This document shows, in pieces, positions 44,700-58,029 of a stretch of DNA of 64,000 nt. Location of the stretch: NCBI GenBank assembly GCA_030549495.1, contig JAUIRK010000921.1, positions 664,501-728,500 on the forward strand, read 5' to 3'. Position 1 is the first letter of the stretch; every line of letters begins with the position of its first letter. The translations under genes and the position numbers were made by a program. Origin of the DNA: Nectonema munidae. Its lineage: Eukaryota > Nematomorpha > Nectonematoida > Nectonematidae. The notes beneath the pieces were generated by a model, which worked only from the letters and a program-made list of their open reading frames with translations, was not told the DNA's origin and did not search any database.

Positions 44700-47600
44700 G
44701 GCATGCGATCCATGAATTGTCTCAGACTTTCTCTTAGTAGTATAAATGAGCAGTACCAATTCTCACGCTTGAACCAACTATACTTCTATGCCATCGGACG
44801 TCCTTCGACAGTCTCAAATAAATGCCAGTAGGTCTTTTTCGGCGTATGATAGACGTTATTAGTTTTTCTGAGCTTGTAAGTGTCAAGGGTTGTAACAGTA
44901 GATAAATAGTAACAAGTGACCTGTATGTGGCTGAAACTGCAGAGCCAAGACCTCTGGTCACAGCTATTCGTGACATAAACATATGGAAGAGTACATTAAG
45001 CTTTTTTTAACCAGTCTTTGCAGAGAATCTGACTTGATATCTATTCAAGGTATTGTTGAATCGATAGACAGTGATAAGATGGAAATTCACATTTTAAACT
45101 ATTTATAAAACCGGCGATGAGATCTTTATTTGTTAAATTTAGATCAGTGGAAATTGCCTCAGACGGCAAGACAATTAAATCATTAAAGTTGAATTTATCT
45201 AAATGTTGGCGATGATCGTCTCTTATAAGAATTCTTGCTCTAATTAATATAACATTATCGAGAGTTTCTTAAATATTCTAAGGGTCAAACAACTTTTCAA
45301 GAAATGATCAGAAAAAGAGCACGGAAGTATAGGCAAGCATGCTTCATCCAATAGCAACTGGTGAGCAGAACCTTGGAACTGACTGTTTATCCATTCAAAG
45401 TTTTAGTTTTCGGATAAAAGATGATATCTCAAGGGCAGTTATATGAGAGTAATCAGCAGCTATCACTATGAGGTTATTGGCCAATGGAACAGCATTTAAT
45501 TCGATCAGAGACAGGATCTTATATGTGCTAAAGTGTCTACTAAGAACAATGTTTAGATTTTCTCAGGGAAGAGTGAGTTTTATTCGACCATAAAAGTCAC
45601 TTCTATTACCACATACTGGAGCATCTGACCATCTAGCAGACTTGATAGAGAAAAGTAGTTCGCTTTCTAGAGGGAGACGAGAAATTGGAGAGGCATTGTC
45701 ATGATACAGAGCTTTGGATTGGAAATCTTGGAACACAGAGTCGTCAACATAGGACGGCAAGTAAATACATTATCCTAAATATGAGAAAGGATTTTAATAA
45801 GTGGGTTGATTGTTCTATTTGCACGGTCTTGGTTTGTAGATGTGTGAGTACCTTCGAGAGGGTGCTTCTCTGTATATCGAGAGATACAGGTTACTAAGAT
45901 ATTCACTTTATCACGAAACTAATTCTGCGTTATTTGCTGATAAATGTCATATTCACAATAGCCTCAAATCGTCTATCCACATACATCTTCAATACAAAGT
46001 ACTTCAAAAGAGCCGACAATTTGCTATGTTTGTTTACATAAATCAGCATCTTCTGGGTTTGGGGCATCAATAAGAGCACTTCTGTTAAAACAATAGGATT
46101 CCGACTTGATTCCATAATAGGAGTTCCTAAGATGGTACGGGCCCGATTCAACTGTACACAATATGTAGTAAGCTTAGTTTTAACATACAGCTCGTTGAGT
46201 TTTGGAAAAGCTAGAACATGGTTGTAGGTTGGTTCGTTCTGGATGTCTACATTATCATCATCAACTGATCGTGTGCATGAGTTGCAAGTGAATTCAACTA
46301 CTGGGTTTATTTTTACATTTGACATAGCTACATGAAGTGTTTCCAAACATTTTAAAGTGTTAAGCTTGATGCTTTAAAAAACATATGGCAAAGTTTGAGC
46401 CCCCTTTTTAATAGACTAGCGGGGCAATCTGTGGTCAGCGCTCAGTGTGAGTTGAAATTAGTCAGGCCGTTTATTGCACATCTAGCCATTCGGAGGGGAT
46501 CATATCCAAGGCAATATCTGTTTTTTTTCTGATATCAATAGGTCTAATAGTCTCTTCATATTTGGGATTGCAGGATTAGATTGAAGAAGCCATGCCCGAA
46601 GGGTTAACGGATCTTGAAGATTATGAATGCTGCGATAGATAGATGTTAATTCAAGAGCCGCGATCTATACTTGAGGTTTGTTTGAGATCACACGTAAGGC
46701 ACAAAGAGTCTTTGAATGAATAACTTGTGTTCACTAACCGATAAGTCAACAAGAATATATCTTGTATAATTCATTCCTTTTACAGAATGCATGGGTATCT
46801 TCACTTGTTCGGGGTAGGCCCCCATGGATATTCTTCCACATTCTTCTTCTAAGGTAATCAGCTATTAGATAGCTACAATCTGGACCTTCATAGTTTAAAA
46901 ATGGAGTAACTCTATTAAGCTTTTTCTGGTCAGCTAACTCGCTAAGTGAGAGAATTGACAACTTATCGTACTCTATCACTAATTTTATAAAAGTCGAGGC
47001 ATTCATGTGTTCCTCTGTTGACGAAAACAGCACCCGAACAGAGGTGGATGAGTTCAATTTTGATAATAAATTTTCTATGATCGCGTAATTTCACAAATTG
47101 TACACTTTGTTTGCCAATCTCACGTTGTATGCAATACAGTTAGATGTTCATTAACTACAAGGCTGGGAGGGTAATATGAGATAGCATGATAGAAAAGATA
47201 AAGGAAAAATGAGAGGACACATCCACTCCTGCATAGCACAGCAATTTGACTAAATTGAGCCAATGATGTTGAGATTGAGGAATAAATCATTTGGAAGTGA
47301 AAGAATACGACTGGTTCTTTAAAGCGCATTTGGGTTCTGTGCTCCTTTGAAGTAGAAGGATCCACGTCTCATTGGGTTTGAGTCGCACGCTCAGCTTTTC
47401 ACACATGATATGGAGCTTGCTGATGAATGATGATATTACTCAATAGTGACTTCGTGCGGGAATGTTTTTTAATCTTGGTTGGTTCAGCGGGAACACAACA
47501 ACTTGATTGTCTCCTTGACCCAGGATTTGACTTTGTAATCATTCACGATATAATAAAAGGTCTAGAAGAGAACAGGTTAGTAAGGTCCATCCCTTCTGTC

Positions 47601-48600
47601 TCATACCTCTTACCAAGAAGGAGAATAATGTTGCCCGAATGTATAAGCACTAAGGGAGGCTTCCGTGATGTCTTCAGGTGGGAAGAATCGATTTACAATG
47701 AGAACCTTGGAGTAAAGAGGTAAAAGATGACTGGAAGTATACACTCGTTCTAAAGCAAAGAGGTTGTCAAATTCCTGAAATATGGGATTTGTGACCTCCG
47801 GTGACATTGAGAGGCACCACCTACTCCAATCGAATGATATGAAGTAACTGGTGCTCTTGGAGAGAGGTGAGAAAGAGGAGTTTAGTCGTGTGAGATTCTT
47901 CAATGTTGTCAAGAAATATGTTGCCATGCTTTGATTGGTAAACAGGGGTAGCAAGCATGTTGACATATTCATCTCTGTAGACACTTCATAAATTCTGTGG
48001 CGATAAGTGGTTTTACAGAAGCCTCTCGCTTGTTTCTTTCCAATTCCCGCTCTTTGTACACAAGTGCATTGATGCAAACTTGCTGGCTGATTTCATTTAT
48101 GGTGATCTAAGAATTTCTTTATCTGTTTTAGGGGTTATTCTTAAGTAATCTAAAAGTAGCCTTTTAGATCCTCCCTTAACTCAAGGAACTTTTGGGTTGT
48201 AGAGGTTTCGATAAGCCAATTGGTCTATTTCATTCACGCAGTTAAACATTGAACAAATGATCGCCTTGTCTGCTAATAACTCTGATCTATCGAAAAATCG
48301 TATAAAAAGTTTTGTTCTAGGGAAACCTGGAAAAATAGATTAGGAAGAGTTTGTGGGTAAGTTTATAACTTAGACAAATGCTGATATTTCAAGTAATAAG
48401 GCTGGATGAAAAGTTTTGCTAAATTGATGCCTGATTTCATTAAGAAGATTCAGATCAAAATCCTCGGAGGTTTAATCAAATCGAGTAAGTTCAGTGAAGA
48501 TGCCACTTAAGTGTAAATATTTACAAGGTTATTCATAATAATACGTAAAGATTGATTCACACAATAAACTATTATATAGACACCTCAAAGGTATACATTT
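44700..48600 (-). pseudogene. Endogenous copy of a negative-strand RNA virus L (polymerase) gene, broken
   Basis: A fossil of a Mononegavirales-type large protein gene, read on the minus strand. Recognisable parts, in the order known for L proteins, are the polymerase region with its motif-A-like FDWSRW (near 47,830), the conserved RQKGWT block (near 47,590) and the catalytic QGDNQ box (near 47,510). Less conserved text continues to about 44,700. Base composition is less AT-rich than the surroundings, as expected for imported coding DNA. The copy is broken, with at least ten breaks, so it is old and inactive. The virus family (rhabdovirus-like, chuvirus-like or another) cannot be settled by eye, and both limits are approximate. 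Confidence 0.8.
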
Positions 48601-49124
48601 TATCTATTATAAGAGAACTAAGGGGATTAAGAAGCATCATTCGTTTAGAGCTTTTTTAGCATACATGTCAATCACATTATCTCCAAGGGAATATCTCTGT
48701 GAACAAAAAGAATGAGAGCATCAAAACGATCTTCATTCATTGAACTGCAAAAGGAGTTCTTTATAAACTTAGAAAAGGAATTTGATCCTTCAACGGTGTC
48801 CGTAGTCAATGAAATTTAAAGCATGGTATGTAGCATTGTTGTAATATTAAGGTAAAGCCTGAGAATGACTGAGAGTATTTGACATGGTATCAGAAAGAAC
48901 AGCTTGAGTGTTTCACGCTTGTTGCTCTTATAGTCTTTACTTTAGTCTTTTACTCTTTATAGTCTAGTATATCCTTTAATTTATATATTATTTTGGCTGA
49001 TGAAATCGGTGAACAGTAAAAAAAATTAGGTGATTTCGATCAAACAAAAAAAGCCGATCCAATTAAAAAAGCAACCTTGATTTTAATGCTTGCTTAATTA
49101 CTTTAATGATTTTTGCTTTGATAG
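48600..49124. other. Spacer before the host exon
   Basis: No recognisable gene. It ends in the acceptor ...atgatttttgctttgatag of the exon at 49125. Confidence 0.5.
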
Positions 49125-49936
49125 ATCGTTGTTTAACAAATGAAGAAATTACCAAGTCCTACGAACAAAGTGCAATCGTTCTTCAACAAACACTATCCTT
49201 GAGGAAAAGTGCAAAATTACCTAGAACTAATAAATTTGCGTATGCAACACTCCCGATTACAAAAAGTTATAATAAAAATAAGATTCTCAATCAGCCGCAA
49301 AATCATGTGGTCAATAAAAAGAATCGGAAACTGAATTGTACGAATTCTTCCGAAAATTCTTCTTCAAGTGGTATTCATCGCAATTTCCTCACATTTAATT
49401 GGTTTCAAAAGAAAAAGTCAGGTGACTCAACAAGTTCTAACTCAAATATTTCATCACCGTCTTTTCCTGATTCGTCGGTATCTAATGGCAAAGATCACGC
49501 CACCATCACAACTCCAAACCAACCCTTACTTTCCACACCTTCCTATGGTTCGTATAATAAACAAGAGTGCTCTATCAGAAAACATGGAAGCAATAAAATT
49601 ACACGAACCCTATCTAAATTATTTAAATCACCGCATCCAACTTCAAGACTTTCTTCAACTTTCATGAAGCAATCGAATAGTATTCCAGATTCACTTACAA
49701 AACTCTGTCGTGGTGAAAAGCATAGCGATTTTGAAGTTCGTTCATCTTCTTTTTCTGAAAATAGAGACATAAAGTTACCTTTATCGAGTATTAAAAAAAG
49801 TAATAGTCTGTATGACAATGTTAAATTTTCTTCAAGGTGTAATGGCAAAGAAAACACTAATCATTCTTCAACTAATTTGCAAGTTAGTAAAAAGCACACC
49901 TTGAAATTGTGGAAACAACTTAATAATAATAAATAA
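49125..49936 (+). CDS. Candidate host gene, terminal exon (Ser-rich protein)
   Basis: Reads RCLTNEEITKSYEQSAIVLQ, then 230 residues rich in Ser, Asn, Lys and Thr (SSENSSSSGIHRNF; FQKKKSGDSTSSNS; ITRTLSKLFKSPHPTSR; LKLWKQLNNNK) to a TAA. An AATAAA signal directly overlaps the stop (near 49930). It follows an acceptor ...tgctttgatag. Its incoming phase (two bases completing a codon) matches the exon ending at 41463, giving ...VIYE-D-RCLTNEE. An in-frame ATG at 49106 exists but lies in the presumed intron. The frame is uninterrupted over 811 bp in a region full of stops, which supports real coding. It is disordered and possibly a phosphoprotein; the function is unknown. Confidence 0.65.
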
Positions 49937-49939
49937 AAT

Positions 49940-51595
49940 TCATTTTGTTTGTTTCATTATAACCATTAAAAAAGACAATTAATAATAATTTAAATTTATG
50001 ATATGTGGTTGTAACGATATATCAGCAACATTTTGGCTATTCGATAATGTTATATATGTTTTCTAATATTATTGATAGCAATTTAACATGTAATCAATTT
50101 GAGTTGATACAACACATATTCCTCTAATGATTCACTACATTCATTTTTTTTTCTTGCCTTTTATGAAAATTTTGAATATTACAAAAGATATTAATTTTGT
50201 ACAGATGTTATTCAATATATTTTTAGTGCAATACTGCTAGGCATATTTACAAGATATAACTGGCATTTTTTATTTTCTTAATATTTTCATCTATAAAAGT
50301 TACAAATTTTTAAACTAAATATAAAAAATTAGGGATATTTCAAAACCACATATGTTATCATTTAACGTTCCACCCTAACAATAATAGCTTACCTCTTATC
50401 TAATTAGAGTATTATTCCTAAAATCTATCATCCAATGATGGCCTACGTTACGGTTCGAAAGCAAATTTCATATATTTAAACTTCACTTTTTTGTACCGTA
50501 AAACCATATCGGAATTAAAAATCCTATAGACATCTTATCTTTTATAATATTATTAACATTTCTTCTACAGAATGTGTTCCATTCGTTTTATACATCATAA
50601 TATATCAATAATTATTACAATTTTATTTGAAATAGTTATATATGTTCATTAAGGTTTATAATTCTTAAATTTATGGGCTGTTATTCTCAACAAAGCTTTT
50701 TAAAATGTAATTACAAAAAAAACTACAAAAGTGAATATGGTTAGAATAGATTATTATATATATATATATCAGGGGCGACTCCTCATTTCATGCCCTTCAA
50801 AAAATTTAAATTATGATGATTTAAAATTGCGGATTAGAAACAAAAAAATTTGATTTATTTTTTATAAAGAAACTACGATGTAAGGAAAGCAATTTAAATC
50901 ATGCTTTCATCTTTCAATACAGATCTGTATAGTAAGTGTGACAGCATATTTTGTATGAAAAAATACGATGCAGGACAAGCAGTTTGAGTATTGCATTTAT
51001 TTTCAATACTAAAAAATGGAAAATTCTAATTTTGAATCGCTATTATATAAAACCATGCATTTCCACTGATATGTATGTATATTTTTTTAATTTAACTCAA
51101 CTATGATCTACGCATCATTTTTAACACGTGTTGTACAGTTTCAAATTTATGCTAATTTCTATTGTGATTCCAATAGGATTATTTGGCCTTCAGTTTGCAT
51201 TTTTTTACTATACGAAAAAATTTTTTTAGGATATTTTATTGTATTAATAAAAAAGAAAAGGGCGAAGAGAGATAGAAAAAGACTGTTTAACTTTGGTTAA
51301 TTTATGAACAATTTTCGTCCTATTTAGCAAATCGACCTTTCTCTATTTCATCATGACATTTTTTGTCAATATATACACAAGTAATGAATATTACATTTTA
51401 ATGTGGTAAATTCAACACTACTTTGACTAAATATTTTCTGATCTAAATTTTCAATGGCTGTCAACGTTGCAAGATTATTTTCTTTTAATTTTATATTTAC
51501 TTTTTTATACCTAACATAGACATCTTACCCACACACATAGACCGTTCTAATAACTACACCTGTCATATTTAAAAAAAATTCTAGTTCTCCTTTTA
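49940..51595. other. Intergenic, nothing recognised
   Basis: AT-rich sequence downstream of the host gene, with an (AT)n run near 50752-50768. The short frame at 51103-51300 has no recognisable content. Confidence 0.5.
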
Positions 51596-51630
51596 CTTCA
51601 CTTTTCTCTTTTTTTTCTAACCTCACAAAT

Positions 51631-52173
51631 ATGGGAAACAAACCAATGCACACGAACACCTCTCCTCCCAAACCTAAACGACTATGTCCTGAAATTAAAT
51701 CTCAAACCCCAACAACCTCTCAAATTATCTCTAGCCTGTTTGACGACTTCATTTCTCACGCATCACTAAATGTTGAAGACAGCATTAAATTTTACAAACT
51801 AAAATCTGAGACCCTTTTAAACATTGCCTCAAACATAGAAATTAACCTTATGAGTCTCCCCAATACTACCAGTTATGCTTCAACTGCTGCTACCCAACCA
51901 ACTATCACTACTAGCCCATCTACTTCTCGTATACCCAACTTACTCCCTAAACCACGGAAAAAGTTAGACCCAAAACTCTCAATCCAAATAATCCCTAAGC
52001 AATCAACTAAATCCCGCACCGAAATTATAGATTTTAAAAAATTCATAATTAAAAGAATGGAACCAAAGTTAAACCATTTCACCATAAAAAAAACACCAGA
52101 AGCTCTAACGAAGGAACTCTCTATTTTCAATTCTCCTCAACCGCTGAAAAAGAAACTTTTGTTTCTAAATTGA
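51631..52173 (+). pseudogene. LINE ORF1 N-terminal part
   Basis: An uninterrupted frame of 180 residues from MGNKPMHTNTSPPKPKRLCP to a stop. It has Pro/Thr-rich stretches (SYASTAATQPTITTSPSTSR) typical of I/R1-type ORF1 proteins and a basic, ordered second half (DFKKFIIKRMEPKLNHFTIK). The zinc-knuckle part continues downstream in other frames, so the protein is truncated by frameshift. Confidence 0.7.
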
Positions 52174-53360
52174 ACAAAAACGGTGTAACTACCAACGATA
52201 TTCCACCTTCATACCAAACTTTTCTACTTCCAAGTATCCCTAAAGAAATGCCCCTAGACTCTATCCCAACTACTTTACGAAAGTAACCCCAATATTTAAT
52301 CTTCAGACACTTGAATCTTTAAAAAAAAATAGGAAAAGAGGGTATCTATTCTTACACCATCTTTTTTCGCGCTAGTAACTCGATAATGGCCAAATTCATA
52401 ATGGAAAATCCTAAACTTATAGTAGAAAACCTCATTCTAACCTCTAAAATACTAAAACCCAAATTTCATCAATGTGAAACCTGCTTCAAATTTAACCACA
52501 TAGTAAATCAAACTCTCCCCACTGTAGTCAAAGAGATCGTTCTATTGCCTCTTGTATCTTCAAAGAAAATCCTGTACGTCTAAAATGCTCTAATTGCAAA
52601 CAACAACATTCAGCCCTCTCCCACACATCCCCCTTTCGACTACAACACCTTACTAACCTAAATGAAACCCACCATAACCTATGTATGTTAAACATTCTCC
52701 ACATAAATCTAAACCACTCCAAAACAGCTTTATCGAACCTCCTCAACATTCTAACTCTTTTGATATTATATCCATAAACGAGCCATACACAAAAAACTCT
52801 TCTTTCCCTCCAATTCATTCAAATTACATTGTACTACAAGCCAAAAAATGTTTTTTTACAGTAACTCTTTATTCAGCCTATATCATCATAAAATCATCTA
52901 TACACTTTTATTTCATCAACACTCGACTCAAGAATACATATTTGTACTAATATTTTGTGAAAACTCACCCCTTATTTTCTGTTCACTCTCTCTGCCCCTT
53001 CCAATACACTTGCCATTCCCTTAAACTATTATCTATTAAATATATACTTAAATTATAAAATTTATCACCTCAAAAATCATCAGCACAGATTGCAATTCCC
53101 GTTCTTTCCTATGGGACTACAAAGAAAATACACGTGGCGCGCAACTCCTCTCCTTCCTAGCCTCACACAATCTTTACATAGTCGATACATCTAAAGACCC
53201 CACTTTTATGAAATTTATTAACAACAAAATCGCGTCCTCCCATGTTGACCTGACCATAGCCTCAAAAAATTCATTACAATTGACACATCTCAAACACACC
53301 ATCTGCTTCCGACCATCTTTTTATAACTTGTCAAGTTAAACCTTTCACAAGACTATCAAA

Positions 53361-53684
53361 CAGTGCCCGCGCTACCTATATAATTTTGGGGCACGTGCCC
53401 CCCCCCCTGTATTAATCTTTGCCCCTCCCCTCCCCCCCGCCCCCTAAAATTTTTGGTTTTGCCCCATGCACTTTTTAAAGGAAAAATAAATAAGCAAAAA
53501 TTGTACACAATAATCTTATATAAATGCTGGTGTATGTGTATGTATAATATGAGATATCTATAGGTTTTTATACAGAAGTACTTCATGCTTTTCAGCAAAG
53601 TAATATAGGAAATAAATTTTTTGCAAATGTGTTTCTTTGCCCCATTTCAGCACCCCTTGAAATTTAGCTTTAGCGCGGGCACTG
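53361..53684. mobile_element. hAT-type MITE with 8-bp target duplication
   Basis: A 324-bp element. The left end CAGTGCCCGCGCTA and the right end TAGCGCGGGCACTG are perfect inverted repeats. The flanks are a perfect 8-bp duplication CTATCAAA (53353-53360 and 53685-53692). The middle holds long C-runs, with GGGGCACGTGCCCC near 53388. There is no transposase. It lies inside the LINE endonuclease to RT linker. Confidence 0.93.
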
Positions 53685-55804
53685 CTATCAAATCAAAATA
53701 CACCTAAAACTCACTTGATCACCTTCCTAAATCAATTAAAGTCACAACTTCCCTCAACTATTCCGCACATAAATTCTCCCAGTGATCTTGACTCTGCAGC
53801 TCTCAATCACGCTGTCCACCCCAGCCAAACCATATTTACGCAGAAAACACATACTTCTGGACTCCCTTTCTCACCTCGCTTAAAAAATCCCTAAAACTTT
53901 CTCTCAAAACACTTCGTAAAAACCATAGCCCTAACAACATCGAACACTACTTCAATATAAAAAATAGATATATGGCAGAAATAAATTCCGCAAAAAAAAT
54001 CTTGGAAAAAATTCTCCTCCTACTCTCAAATCCATGGAAGGTGATTAATTCCGTCGGAAAAATGGCAAATCTTCTCAACATCCCTGGTAGAAAATTTACT
54101 TCTACCACACACAATTTCCAACGACCCATTAATCAACCCATCCTTTATTTCAACGCTTTAACCTCAGGATTCTTATACATTCGATAACATAGTAAACCAC
54201 TCTATACGCGAACATGTCTCCTCCTTCTCATCCCAAACTTTTCCTCCAGTAAATCTAACTGAATTAGCCTCAGCTATAAATAGCCTAAATAATCTCCAAG
54301 GCTTGATCTTATAACCATAAAACATTTCATGAAATCCTTCCTTTTATATTCACAATATCTCTTACAACTATATAACAGTTGCTAAAATTGTCTTTTTCCC
54401 ATCTATCTGGAAATTAGGTAAGCTTATTTTACTTCCTAAACCCAACAAAGACTTAGGCCTCATAACCAACTGGCGATTAATCACCATCCTTTCTACTTTA
54501 GGAAAAATCTTAGAAAAATTCTACGCAAAGGGTTTGTCTTTCACATCTAACAAAATTTGTCCCTTCCAATTTGCATACCTCCCACACAAAAGTCCAGAAT
54601 CCGCTCTATATAGGCTCTCCTCTTGCCTCGAAAAAAAACTATCTTCCAAATTAACATCATCCGCCCTCTTTCTAGACATCAACAACGTCTTCAATTCAGC
54701 ATGGCATCTTGCTATCATTTTCAACATGATTCGACAAAAATACCCCAATTATCTCATAAAATTCATTCAAAACTACCTTTCAAATCGGTGCCTTATATTC
54801 AAACAAAATTCTCTAGTTGCCATTTATTCCCTCTCACTATCCACGCCACAAGTTGGGTGCTTCTCCGATATCCTCTGGATTATACTTATAAACACCCTAT
54901 TAAATATATTAGTTAACAATTCAGCCTTTTTCAATGCTATTCAGATGATCTAACCTTCATCTTTACCTCAAATTCTCAAAAAGAAAACATAATGAACATT
55001 AACTAATGAACATGCTAACTTTTGCAGCCCATTCATTAAAAGTAAAATTTAACGCAACAAAATCAACTCTTATACATTTCACACGAACCCTCCATGAAAT
55101 ATTTAAGGCTCACCTTTCAATCAAACCTCAAATGATAATCCCACTTCAAGAACCTATACCACAAACTATCTTCAACTCTTCTCTCTCTTAGTAAAATTAT
55201 ATCTTATAAATGAGGTCTAAGTATCAAACACACATCTTTTATATATAAATAAATTATCCTACCTACGTTTAAGTATGGCATTCTTTCATGGGGCCTATCA
55301 TTAAATTACCCCTCATCACTCACTTTTCAAACTTTCAAAAAAATCTAAATAAAATCCACCGCCTTTGCCTCATCACAATGACCAGGGCCTACAAAACCTC
55401 GCCTACTAGAATTTTAGAATTATTCACAAACTGCCTTCCCTAACACTTCATCTTAAACAAACTGTTACCAAAAAATATATCATGACACGCATCGAACCAC
55501 AAAGACTCTTCTCCTTCCCCTTTTTACTCAAAAACGTCTGCCATTGATCCCTCTTTTCCAATATATAGTGGTGAATGCTATGCCCTTCTACATGCTTGCG
55601 ATTGCCAAATAAGTTTTCCTTTAGACATTACAACACACTACACTTTTTTACAGACTTACAAAACATCATCAAAGACCTAAGCCTCAAACAACAACCCATT
55701 CTTAACATATACCCTTGTTTCTAAACTCACCTATTTATCAAATTACTTTGACATACACCTCTACTGGTGCCCAGCTCACTCAAACATTCTAGAAAACACT
55801 TATG

Positions 55805-56330
55805 TAGAGTATGGAATATACTTATATAGAGTATGGAAACGTCATTGCTTATCATTTTTATTCCTGTGATGCTGCAAACATTGAAAGAATCCAAAGAACA
55901 ATCACTAAAAAGATTCTTGGAATGAAACATCTGAAATATAAGGAAAGACTAAAAAGGTTGAATTTGCCCTCGATGATGTACAGATTAAAAAGAAATGATA
56001 TGGTTACTGTATTCAATATTGTAAATGGTAATTTGATAACAATTTCACAAGTTTTACAAGAATTCTCCGAAAGATTTCACTCTTACAAGTTTAGTAAGAG
56101 TCATTACAAAAAGACATTTTTGTAAAAAAATTTCACAACGTATGATAAATGATTGGAATTCTTTGCCTGCTTTCGTTGTTAATTCTCCCTTATTAAATAT
56201 TTTTAAGAACAGGCCGAAGATTTCTGTAAAGAGAAAATGTTTTATTACTGTTAAATTTTTTTTCTTCTCTATAAAAAATGATGCGAATATTTTTATAAGC
56301 TTTTTTTGCCTTCTTTTTCACTAATAAAAT
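55805..56330 (+). mobile_element. CR1-like LINE 3' tail inserted in the R1-type LINE
   Basis: Plus strand text IEYGNVIAYHFYSCDAANIE, RIQRTITKKILGMKHLKYKE, RLKRLNLPSMMYRLKRNDMV and, after a stop, MINDWNSLPAFVVNSPL. This is the C-terminal end of the same LINE family as 19640-20060. Being 5'-truncated is normal for LINE insertion. GTAGAGTATGGAA occurs twice at its left edge (55804 and 55825). Confidence 0.8.
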
Positions 56331-56934
56331 TATGATATGTTATGTAGATAAGCTAACTAAAAAAGTACCTCCAAATACTCCTTACATCCCGGTTGCCTCA
56401 TTTCCCCTAGAAACCTATACCCCTCTACTTAGATCTAACACCCAATACTTTAGACAAGAACTCATCCAATCATCACCCTCCCTTTTCTTTCAACATATAA
56501 ACAATCCAAACCAAATTCTTAACATTTGGTCAAAAATAAAATTCTTCCCACCACGACCGCTAATCAGATGGCTATTCGGACACTGCCCCTGCAACTCCTA
56601 TCTATACCGCATCAAAAAATCACCAAGCAATCGATGTAGATTCAACTGCAATCAACCAGAAACAACTCATCATCTATTACCTTCCTGCTACGACAATAAC
56701 CACGCAAGAATTTCATTTCTTTCACTATCCGTCAAAACTCTCAATCGCCCACCATCGAATTGCTACGAACTACTTTCATATCCAAACCTCCTCAATGCCC
56801 TAAACTCTTATCAATACAATACTTTCGGACTTCAACTTTATACCTTTTCAAGCATTTCGCAAGCTTAGATATTTCTTCCTACATACCTACACCACTTTAA
56901 CTATTATATATTTAAGCCCAATCGATGAAATAAT

Positions 56935-57600
56935 TTTCTTTATATAATAATAATTTTATCCATCTCATAAATAGTTATAGTACCAAATTTCTACCCAAAG
57001 TGACCTCAAATCATGTTCAATAAAGCTCATAAAATTAAATTTATAAATATTTATTTTGAAAATTTTCAATGATAACTCTATAGATGCTTATATACTATAA
57101 TATATATGATAAATAATAATTAAGTTAGCAATAACATTTTATAAAAATTGTTGTAAAATGGCAACTTACATTATATATGGTACCCTAACTTATATTACTG
57201 TTAAACTAAACATTTGGCCCATCTTGGTTTTATTCTTGTCCCTTAGTTTATCTTTCTTTCGATCTTTGAACTATATATCCCAATAGGACCTCTATTATTT
57301 TGCTTACAATTTCGCTACCAGCTTGAAGTCTATACTTTATTTCTCCTATACTTTATATTGTATCAAATTTTACTCTTCATTCTAAACTGTTATGTGTTCC
57401 TATATATATGATTATAAATTTTCAAGAGTGTATCTAATTTAAAAACCAATTTATAAGTCATCGACTATAATATAAAACTTTTGTCAAAAAAATGTACATT
57501 TAATTTTGATTGACATGAAGGGGTTATTCAACTATCGTGAAAATAATATCAAAACATGAAGCTAATGATTTTAGGAAAAGTCACAAAGTTTGAAATCATA
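56935..57600. other. Spacer, nothing recognised
   Basis: AT-rich, past the LINE 3' end. No gene. Confidence 0.4.
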
Positions 57601-57614
57601 TAATTCAGCTAATT

Positions 57615-58020
57615 TTGTACAATAGAATTTTAGTTGAGAGCGAGGCGAAGGCTAAAATGCCCCCTGTAACTGATAAGGTTGAAATAGGCATGCTATCTTA
57701 CGAATTTGAGAAGGCTTTTGATACACTCTCTCACGAAATTTTACTGTTCAAACTCACCAGAATGTTTGTGCTAACATGCATCTTCCATATAGTTTACAGT
57801 TTCATTTTTCAACGCTCACCACATGTTAAAATAAATAACGAATTTTAAAAGAGAATAAGCATATAACATCTAAGCCCACTTTTGTTCAACTTAACATATC
57901 TGTCATTAGGGATTTTTTCCATAAGTATATCTATGCTATGTTTTTCTCAGACGATATATGCGTATATTACGCCGCTAAGCAAATACTTTACTACTCAAAA
58001 AGAAATTTTATCCTATTTGG
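57615..58020 (+). mobile_element. LINE reverse-transcriptase fragment
   Basis: SYEFEKAFDTLSHEILLFKL (57686-57745) is the usual catalytic-Asp block of a LINE RT, followed by PHVKINNEF. A decayed PLLFNLTY-like stretch and CFSDDI (near 57935-57955), the YADD-type box, come next. There are frameshifts and only about 400 bp remains. Confidence 0.7.
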
Positions 58021-58029
58021 CGGTAATTG

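Larger units (their letters stand above)
51600..56930 (+). mobile_element. R1/I-type LINE relic, long, with two later insertions
   Basis: ORF1 (51631-52590) has a Pro/Ser/Thr-rich N-terminus, a conserved middle and decayed zinc knuckles (FHQCETCFKF near 52470). The endonuclease begins with ILHINLNHSKTALSNLL (52695-52745) and includes DIISINEPYTKNSSFPP, then DCNSRSFLWDYKENTRGAQL (near 53085-53145). The reverse transcriptase runs near 54280-55200 (KLILLPKPNKDLG; CPFQFAYLPHKSPESALYRL; SSALFLDINNVFNSAW). The C-terminal Cys/His part is open at 56332-56868 (RWLFGHCPCNSYLYRI; ETTHHLLPSC). A hAT MITE (53361-53684) and a CR1-like LINE tail (55805-56330) interrupt it. The plus strand is strikingly C-rich. 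Many stops make it dead. Confidence 0.85.

Noticed and set aside
47427-47723. 98-residue plus-strand frame
   Set aside because: Lies antisense to the virus polymerase fossil and has no domain of its own.
53947-54187. Opposite-strand frame over the LINE linker
   Set aside because: Shadow of LINE coding text on the plus strand.
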